Source: JALOLG01 sp963776935 (lineage in GTDB: Bacteria > Actinomycetota > Acidimicrobiia > Acidimicrobiales > Ilumatobacteraceae). From it: 64,000 nt of DNA. The notes beneath the pieces are model-generated. The model was not told where the DNA came from. It saw only the letters and a list, made by a program, of their open reading frames with translations, and did no database searches. Made by a program: the position numbers and the translations under genes. The stretch covers positions 1,603,264 to 1,667,263 of the forward strand of contig CAVZOP010000002.1 of the NCBI GenBank assembly GCA_963776935.1, written 5' to 3'. Of this stretch, positions 59,141 to 64,000 are shown one piece after another (positions within the stretch are counted from its first letter, which is position 1; each line of letters opens with the position of its first letter).

Positions 59141-60093
59141 CGGAGTCGCTCCCGCTGGATGTACACCGCGGCGAGGATGATCAACGCCTGCACCATGCGC
59201 GCATCGGCGTCGGACAGGTCGTGGCGAATCAGGGTCGCGAAGATGAGTTGCATTAGCAGGGCGCCGACGACTGTGCCGACGATCCTGAGTTCGCCACCGG
59301 ACAACGGAGTGCCGCCGACGACGACGGCGGTGATGGCGCTCAGTTCGATGAGCAAACCGACGAACGACGGATCGGAGGCCCCCGAACGTGCCGTGGCCAG
59401 AATTCCCGCGACTGCGGCCAGCGCACCGGACAGGGCATACACGACTATCAGCGATCGGCGTACCGGGAGGCCTGCTGTTCGAGCGGCGTCCGGGCTACCA
59501 CCGATCGCTACCAACCGCCTGCCGAAGACGGTGTATCGCCCGACCGCCCCGATGATCACGGTGAGCCCCAGGGCAACGAACACGCCCACCTGAAAGCCGC
59601 CGACGAGGCGTTTGGTTCCGATCGCTCCGATGGCTGGATCGAAGATCTCAGTCAGACGCCCGTCGGCGATCATCAACGCGAAACCTCGCCCTGCGATGAA
59701 CAGCCCGAGGGTCGCCACGATGGGCTGGATCCGGACCACACCCACCAGAATTCCGTTGAACACGCCAGCGACCACTCCGGCGAGCAAGGCAACGATGATC
59801 GCGACTGACGGGCCCCGATCAAGGGTGGCCGCGAGCGAGGCGGCAGCGAGGGCCATCGTCGCCCCGACCGACAGATCGATTCCCGCCGTCGCCACGACCA
59901 GCGCCATGCCCAGCGCAACGATCACGACCGGGGTGACTTGCACCAGCTGCAGTCGTACATTGCTCAACGTCGCGAAGTTCGGCGTGAACAGCAGGTTGAA
60001 GACGATCATGGCCGCAAGCGCGACGTACACGCCGTGCGTGCGAAGGCCGAGCTGCGGGCGCCACCGCACTGCTTGTTCAGCAGTCGTCGTCAT
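59137..60093 (-). CDS. Ribose-type ABC transporter permease
   Basis: A 318-residue RbsC-type permease. Blocks are VALGMALVVATAGIDLSVGA, GIVATLGLFIAGRGFALMIA-like segment IQPIVATLGLFIAGRGFALM, VAIGGSPDAARTAGLPVRRS and IELSAITAVVVGGTPLSGGE. It is the partner of the following permease gene and overlaps both neighbours by four bases (60090-60093 and 59137-59140). Together they form the membrane channel of the importer. The pair, ATPase and binding protein are typical of RbsABC/XylFGH-like systems; the substrate is not read from sequence. Confidence 0.95.
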   Translation of the reverse strand: MTTTAEQAVRWRPQLGLRTHGVYVALAAMIVFNLLFTPNFATLSNVRLQLVQVTPVVIVALGMALVVATAGIDLSVGATMALAAASLAATLDRGPSVAIIVALLAGVVAGVFNGILVGVVRIQPIVATLGLFIAGRGFALMIADGRLTEIFDPAIGAIGTKRLVGGFQVGVFVALGLTVIIGAVGRYTVFGRRLVAIGGSPDAARTAGLPVRRSLIVVYALSGALAAVAGILATARSGASDPSFVGLLIELSAITAVVVGGTPLSGGELRIVGTVVGALLMQLIFATLIRHDLSDADARMVQALIILAAVYIQRERLR

Positions 60094-61676
60094 GAGTCGT
60101 CCTGCGTGTCCGTCGCCAGACCGTTCGACCGGTCGTCGGTCGACCGGTCGTCGATCCCCCGCTCGTCGACGGAGGCTGCGGCCATGAGTTCCATGATCCG
60201 CTGCTCATCGATCTCGTCGCGACCGAGCTCACCGACCACCGTCCCGTTCTTCAGCACGACGACCCGATTCGAACCCTCGACGACGTCTTCCAACTCGGAC
60301 GAGATGAGGACGATGCTTCGTCCCTGGTCGGCGAGCTCCTGAATGATCGATTGCACCTCCGCCTTCGCACCGATGTCGATGCCTCGAGTCGGTTCATCGA
60401 GGAGAAGGACCCTCGGTTCGATGCATAGCAGCCGAGCGAGAAGCGCCTTCTGCTGGTTGCCACCCGACAACTGTCCGATGTTTTGGCCGGCTCCAGACGT
60501 CTTGATCCCGAGCCGACCGACGTACTCGGTCACAAGACGGTCGACCCGACCCGGGGAGACGAAACCCCAACGACTCACTTTGAACAGAGCCATCAACACG
60601 ATGTTGTCGCGAACCGACATCGTGGGGACGATGCCCTCCGCCTTGCGATCCTCCGGCAACAGCGCGGTCCCAGCTTCCAATGACGCGTGGGGTGAGCCGG
60701 TTCGTACGCGTTTGCCGCCGACCTGCACCCTGCCGTCGTCGATCCGTTGGGTACCGAAGATGGCTCGCACCGTCTCGGAGCGCCCCGAGCCGAGCAATCC
60801 GGCCAACCCGAGCACCTCACCCGCTCGCACAGAAAGCGAAACGTCTTGCAACTGATGGCGGCGGCTCAGCCCGACCGCTTCGAGCACGACCGCGTCGCGC
60901 ACCTGCTGCTCCCGCGTGAAACTGGTTCGCCCCGCGGAACGAACCTGAGCGACGTCACGACCGAGCATCGTGGCGATCACCTCGAGCTTGGTCGTGTCCG
61001 TGACGAGTTTGCTCTGGGCGAGCCGACCATCGCGCAGGATCGTGATGCGGTCGGAGATCTGGAACACCTCATCGAGGTTGTGACTGACGAAGAGCAGCGC
61101 GGCCCCGGCTGTTGTCAGTCGCCGAATCATTCCGAAGACCTGCTCGACCTCACGTGGCTCGAGCGACGCGGTCGGCTCGTCGAGGATCACCACACGAGCA
61201 TCAGTCGAGACCGCTCGCACGATCGCGATCATCTGCTGCACGCCGGCGCCGAACGATTTCACCGGGCGCCGGACGTCGATCTCGATCCCATATCGGCGTA
61301 ACAGCGCAGTGGCGTTGCGGTTCATCTCCTCGACGGCGAGGAGACGCCACCGCGTTCGTGGCTCCGTGCCCAGGTAGAGATTTCGGGCGACCGACATCAA
61401 GGGCACGAGGCTGATCTCTTGGAAGGTCGTGTTGATGCCCATGTCCCACGCATCGCGTGGGGCCGCCATCGAAACGCTCTGACCTCGGTAGGTAATGTCG
61501 CCCTGGTCGGGGGCATGAACGCCGGCGAGCAACTTGATGAGTGTCGACTTCCCGGCACCGTTCTCCCCGACAAGAGCGTGCACCTCGCCGGCGTGGAGGT
61601 CGAGCGTGACCCGGTCGAGCGCGGTAACGCCACCAAACCGCTTCGAGACTTCGACTGCCCTCAGGACGGGCTCCAT
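60090..61676 (-). CDS. Sugar ABC transporter ATP-binding protein with two nucleotide-binding domains
   Basis: A 528-residue RbsA/XylG-type ATPase. The first domain has Walker A VGENGAGKSTLIKLLAGVHA, Walker B RVVILDEPTASLEPREVEQV and a degenerate signature SFGAGVQQMIAIVRAV. The second has LGLAGLLGSGRSETVRAIFG, the signature LSGGNQQKALLARLL and RVLLLDEPTRGIDIGAKAEV. This is the double-domain form that works with two RbsC-type permeases. It is separated from the binding-protein gene by 74 nt containing a stem-loop, and overlaps the next permease by four bases. Confidence 0.96.
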   Translation of the reverse strand: MEPVLRAVEVSKRFGGVTALDRVTLDLHAGEVHALVGENGAGKSTLIKLLAGVHAPDQGDITYRGQSVSMAAPRDAWDMGINTTFQEISLVPLMSVARNLYLGTEPRTRWRLLAVEEMNRNATALLRRYGIEIDVRRPVKSFGAGVQQMIAIVRAVSTDARVVILDEPTASLEPREVEQVFGMIRRLTTAGAALLFVSHNLDEVFQISDRITILRDGRLAQSKLVTDTTKLEVIATMLGRDVAQVRSAGRTSFTREQQVRDAVVLEAVGLSRRHQLQDVSLSVRAGEVLGLAGLLGSGRSETVRAIFGTQRIDDGRVQVGGKRVRTGSPHASLEAGTALLPEDRKAEGIVPTMSVRDNIVLMALFKVSRWGFVSPGRVDRLVTEYVGRLGIKTSGAGQNIGQLSGGNQQKALLARLLCIEPRVLLLDEPTRGIDIGAKAEVQSIIQELADQGRSIVLISSELEDVVEGSNRVVVLKNGTVVGELGRDEIDEQRIMELMAAASVDERGIDDRSTDDRSNGLATDTQDDS

Positions 61677-61713
61677 CAGCGTGGTTCAATCCCGACACAC
61701 GAGCCGATGGCGA

Positions 61714-61739
61714 GGATGGCCGGAGAGGGCCGGCCATCC
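61714..61739 (-). other. Intercistronic stem-loop between binding-protein and ATPase genes
   Basis: GGATGGCCGG - AGAGGG - CCGGCCATCC is a perfect 10-bp stem with a 6-nt loop, 12 nt after the binding-protein stop and 38 nt before the ATPase start. Structures here commonly stabilise the 5' cistron or reduce read-through, giving more binding protein than ATPase. No T-run is present on the minus strand. Confidence 0.7.
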
Positions 61740-61750
61740 GCGCACATCGA

Positions 61751-62926
61751 CTAGTAGGCGTTGACCAGTTCGGCCTCGGCGTTTTCGGTGGTGTACTCCT
61801 TGTCGGAGATGATCGTGACCGCCGGTACGCCAGCGCCGCCGTAGAAGTCCTCGAGCGCCTGGAATGCCAGTGGCCCGAACCGGGGATTGGACTCGATCAC
61901 GCCTGAGATCCACCCATCGATGATGCCTTGGACCGCACCTTGCGTGCCATCGATCGTGATGATCTTGACGTCGCCGGGCGAGTATCCGGCCGCTTGCAAC
62001 ACGGCGACCGCGCCCAAGGCCATCTCATCGTTGTGTGCATAGATCGCGTTGATGTCGGGATCGTTGGCGATGAGCTGCTCGGTCACTGTCTGGCCGAGTG
62101 CTCGCTCGTAGTTGGCTGCCTGTTGGGCGACGATCTCGATGTTCGTGTCGAGCTCTTCGAGCCGCTCGAGGAAGCCATCGTTGCGATCAGTCGTAACGTT
62201 CACACCCGGAGCGCCGAGCAGGATCGCGAGCCTGCCTTCGCCACCGGTTTCCCTGACCATCGCATCGGCGGCTCGCCGGCCCTGCTCCACGAAATCCGAG
62301 CCGACCCAGCCGATGTAGTCCTCGCAGGCGGTCTTCGTGGTGAGGAGGCGATCGATCGTCATGATCGGCACACCGTTCTCCTTCGCGTAGTCCAGCGCCG
62401 GGTCGAGTCCTTCGCTGTTCAACGGTGAGATGATCAATGCGTCGACTCCCTGGTCGACCATGCTCTGGATGTCGGAGATCTCCTTGTTGAGATCGGATTC
62501 GGCGTTGGTCACGATCAGATCGATTCCGCGTGCCTCAGCTTCGTCGCGGATCGACTGGGTTTCGGCGATCCGGAACGGGTTCGCTTCGCGCTCCGACTGG
62601 GCGAACCCGATCGTGGCCGTGGCGAGGTCGACCTGATCGAATCCGCCGCCGGCATAGGCGTCCACCGTGCAGCCGTCGCCCGACGTCTCAGCGACCTGTT
62701 GACCAGAACCTGACTCCGTCGATTCGGTCGGCTCGGCCGGATCAGTTTCGGCCGGATCTTCGGCAGGCGGTTCTGTCGGTGCCGGTTCTTCTGAACTCGT
62801 GTCGCCGGCCGTGGCCGCCGGTGGACTCGTTGCATCGGCGTCTGAGTCGTCATCGTCGCCGCAAGCTGCTGCGGCGAGGACGAGGCCGACGACGAGTGCC
62901 AGCCGTGCGTGGCGGTGTTTGATCAT
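61751..62926 (-). CDS. Sugar ABC transporter substrate-binding lipoprotein
   Basis: A 391-residue type-1 periplasmic-binding-protein-like lipoprotein. MIKHRHARLALVVGLVLAAA then the lipobox ending at Cys22 marks lipid anchoring. An acidic Pro/Glu/Thr linker extends to about residue 85. The ribose-binding fold follows: ATATIGFAQSEREANPFRIA, DIQSMVDQGVDALIISPLNS, YIGWVGSDFVEQGRRAADAM and INAIYAHNDEMALGAVAVLQ. It delivers substrate to the two permeases. ATG 62926 has GGGGGAAGC upstream. It is the first gene of the minus-strand operon, transcribed from the AT-rich promoter region divergent to the SDR. Confidence 0.94.
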   Translation of the reverse strand: MIKHRHARLALVVGLVLAAAACGDDDDSDADATSPPAATAGDTSSEEPAPTEPPAEDPAETDPAEPTESTESGSGQQVAETSGDGCTVDAYAGGGFDQVDLATATIGFAQSEREANPFRIAETQSIRDEAEARGIDLIVTNAESDLNKEISDIQSMVDQGVDALIISPLNSEGLDPALDYAKENGVPIMTIDRLLTTKTACEDYIGWVGSDFVEQGRRAADAMVRETGGEGRLAILLGAPGVNVTTDRNDGFLERLEELDTNIEIVAQQAANYERALGQTVTEQLIANDPDINAIYAHNDEMALGAVAVLQAAGYSPGDVKIITIDGTQGAVQGIIDGWISGVIESNPRFGPLAFQALEDFYGGAGVPAVTIISDKEYTTENAEAELVNAY

Positions 62927-63013
62927 GTTTGCTTCCCCCGGTCGCGCATCGTGGGTCTGCTGCGACGCCGGCTTGCACCCGCTGGGCGCATCCGGGCGCG
63001 GCCCCCTATGAGA

Positions 63014-63048
63014 CATTTAACATATCGTATTATAAATAGTGAATCAAG
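63014..63048. promoter_or_regulatory. AT-rich divergent promoter with candidate GntR operator
   Basis: A short island of about 35 nt with unusually high A+T for this region. On the minus strand TTGATT (63042-63047), 17 nt, TATGTT (63019-63024) is a possible promoter, and TATAAT (63029-63034) lies within it. ATCGTATTATAAAT (63025-63037, overlapping) loosely resembles the ATTGTATTACAAT-type site of FadR-family sugar-acid regulators. Assignment is inference. It separates the transport operon from the SDR. Confidence 0.45.
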
Positions 63049-63173
63049 GGAACATTTGGGAGACCGACGAGCGAACGTTCACGGCGACGGCGCGGCCGTG
63101 TGCTCCACTTGTGCCTGATGGAGCCCGCCGCACACATTCGACGCCGGTCGCGATATCCACAACAGGAGTGACG

Positions 63174-63215
63174 GTGTCCAACCACTCGACCCCGTCCGGG
63201 AGCGACGCGGCATGA
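63174..63215 (+). CDS. Possible 13-residue leader peptide before the SDR
   Basis: GTG 63174 follows AACAGGAG and reads VSNHSTPSGSDAA; its TGA overlaps the SDR ATG (ATGA at 63212-63215). It could be a translationally coupled leader ORF. Alternatively, since the SDR itself has frameshifts, this may be its true N-terminus with a one-base error. Only the signal-like spacing supports it. Confidence 0.35.
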   Translation: MSNHSTPSGSDAA

Positions 63216-63991
63216 GCACCTCCAGCGCCGCAGCTCTATTCGACCTTTCTGGGCGTATCGCGCTCGTCACCGGCTCCAGCAAGGGCATCGGCCTCGCGCT
63301 AGCGCCGCGCACTGTCGAGTGCCGGAGCCTCAGTCGTCCTCAACGCCCGCGGAGAACACGCACTTGCGTCAGCAGCCTTGACGCTCCACACCGAAGGTCA
63401 CGATGCCCACCACCGTGCGTTCGATGTGTGCGACCCGTCCGCTGTCGGTGCAGCCGTGGAATCGATCGAGGATGAGATCGGGCCCATCGACGTGCTCGTG
63501 AACAACGCCGGCATGCAAATTCGTGCACCAATGCTCGACTTCGCGATCGAGGACTTCCGACAACTGATCGAAGTCAACTTGGTGTCAGCGTTCATCGTTG
63601 GCAAGGCGGTCGCCGCCCGCATGGTCGAGCGGCACCGAGGCAAGATCATCAACATCTGCTCGGTCCAGTCCGAACTCGGCCGACCCACCATCGCCCCCTA
63701 CACCGCGACCAAAGGTGGACTGAAGCTCCTGACCAGAGGGATGTGCGCCGATCTCGGCCCGCTCGGCATCCAGGTCAACGCCATCGCACCGGGATACTTC
63801 GCCACAGAGCTCACCGCCGCGCTCGTAGCCGACGAGGGGTTCTCGGCTCGGTGTCGCGACGCACCCCCGCCGGGCGCTGGGGCCGCGTCGACGAGCTTGC
63901 CGGAGCTGCGATCTTCTTCGCCAGCGACGCCTCCGACTTCGTCAACGGTCAAATCCTCTACGTAGACGGGGGCATGACCGCGGTCGTATGA
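63212..63991 (+). pseudogene. Gluconate 5-dehydrogenase-like SDR, twice frameshifted
   Basis: An SDR of about 258 residues in three frames. FDLSGRIALVTGSSKGIGLA is the start. After a shift near 63305, ALSSAGASVVLNARGEHALA runs to VNAIAPGYFATELTAALVAD, including IDVLVNNAGMQIRAPML and the Tyr-x3-Lys PYTATKGG. After a second shift near 63850, GRWGRVDELAGAAIFFASDA ends with VNGQILYVDGGMTAVV. This matches gluconate 5-dehydrogenase/2-keto-3-deoxygluconate-type SDRs and fits the sugar-acid operon opposite. Both shifts lie in short G/C runs, so sequencing error is plausible. Confidence 0.82.
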
Positions 63992-64000
63992 CCAGCCCAT

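Overview
The window is GC-rich bacterial chromosome, very probably from an actinomycete. The clues are an F420/PPOX-type oxidoreductase, a mycothiol-dependent maleylpyruvate-isomerase-like domain, SigK-type ECF sigma factors with an RskA-like anti-sigma domain, a WGxxGxxG-CTERM surface peptide, and frequent GTG/TTG starts. The flavour is environmental, perhaps Acidimicrobiia (inference; no marker gene is present). Most of the sequence is ordinary accessory metabolism and regulation, with one intact IS30-type element, one IS3 fragment, half a tRNA-Gly and an unusual number of reading-frame breaks.

Layout. 0-6.2 kb: a class III aminotransferase cut by the window edge, a PPOX protein, a uronate-dehydrogenase-like SDR, a cysteine-less AhpD-like protein with a divergent MmyB-type regulator, and a LysR regulator divergent from a flavodoxin/NTF2/tautomerase operon. 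6.2-15.3 kb: a SigK-like ECF sigma gene followed by an anti-sigma/maleylpyruvate-isomerase fusion, a second ECF sigma gene, a TetR gene with twin operators divergent from a dehalogenase-like hydrolase, an MFS transporter, and a large secreted M14 carboxypeptidase. Three nearly identical ECF promoters precede sigma 1, sigma 2 and the carboxypeptidase. 15.3-25 kb: nitroreductase, DUF885 peptidase, methyltransferase, tandem GNAT, amidohydrolase, small surface and membrane proteins, and a SemiSWEET-like sugar transporter. 25-33.6 kb: an eroded stretch with broken BBE-type oxidase, flavin amine oxidase and lipoprotein-like genes, plus an HxlR regulator, a thiol-dioxygenase-like cupin, a Rieske oxygenase and a VanY peptidase. 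33.6-36.8 kb: an acyl-CoA dehydrogenase, an HxlR regulator and an SDR, linked by a shared GTTCA-N5-TGAAC palindrome.

39-44.4 kb holds the IS30 element (39087-40316), a methyltransferase, a DUF1059/DUF1801/TetR operon, an arylamine N-acetyltransferase and the tRNA-Gly 3' half. 44.7-50.6 kb centres on a 701-residue LAL/MalT-type regulator. An 18-bp palindrome lies between it and a divergent DoxX-like gene, and a second copy lies before the genes downstream of the regulator. 51-54.9 kb has a SnoaL-like protein, a secreted beta-propeller protein, a GNAT protein and a carboxymuconolactone-decarboxylase-like gene cut off by the IS3 fragment.

55.1-64 kb is a coherent sugar or sugar-acid catabolic locus on the minus strand: substrate-binding lipoprotein, double ATPase, two permeases, Gfo/Idh/MocA dehydrogenase, mandelate-racemase-family dehydratase and a FadR-type GntR regulator. 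Several of these genes overlap by 4 nt. A gluconate-5-dehydrogenase-like SDR diverges from it. Imported substrate would be oxidised or dehydrated by these enzymes under control of the GntR protein. The substrate cannot be read from sequence.

The most interesting unit is the 6.2-14.7 kb sigma-factor locus. It combines a cytosolic RskA-like domain joined to a zinc/mycothiol-type enzyme domain with a small, clearly recognisable regulon. Many genes carry single frameshifts while otherwise looking well conserved, so sequencing error is a real possibility for each.
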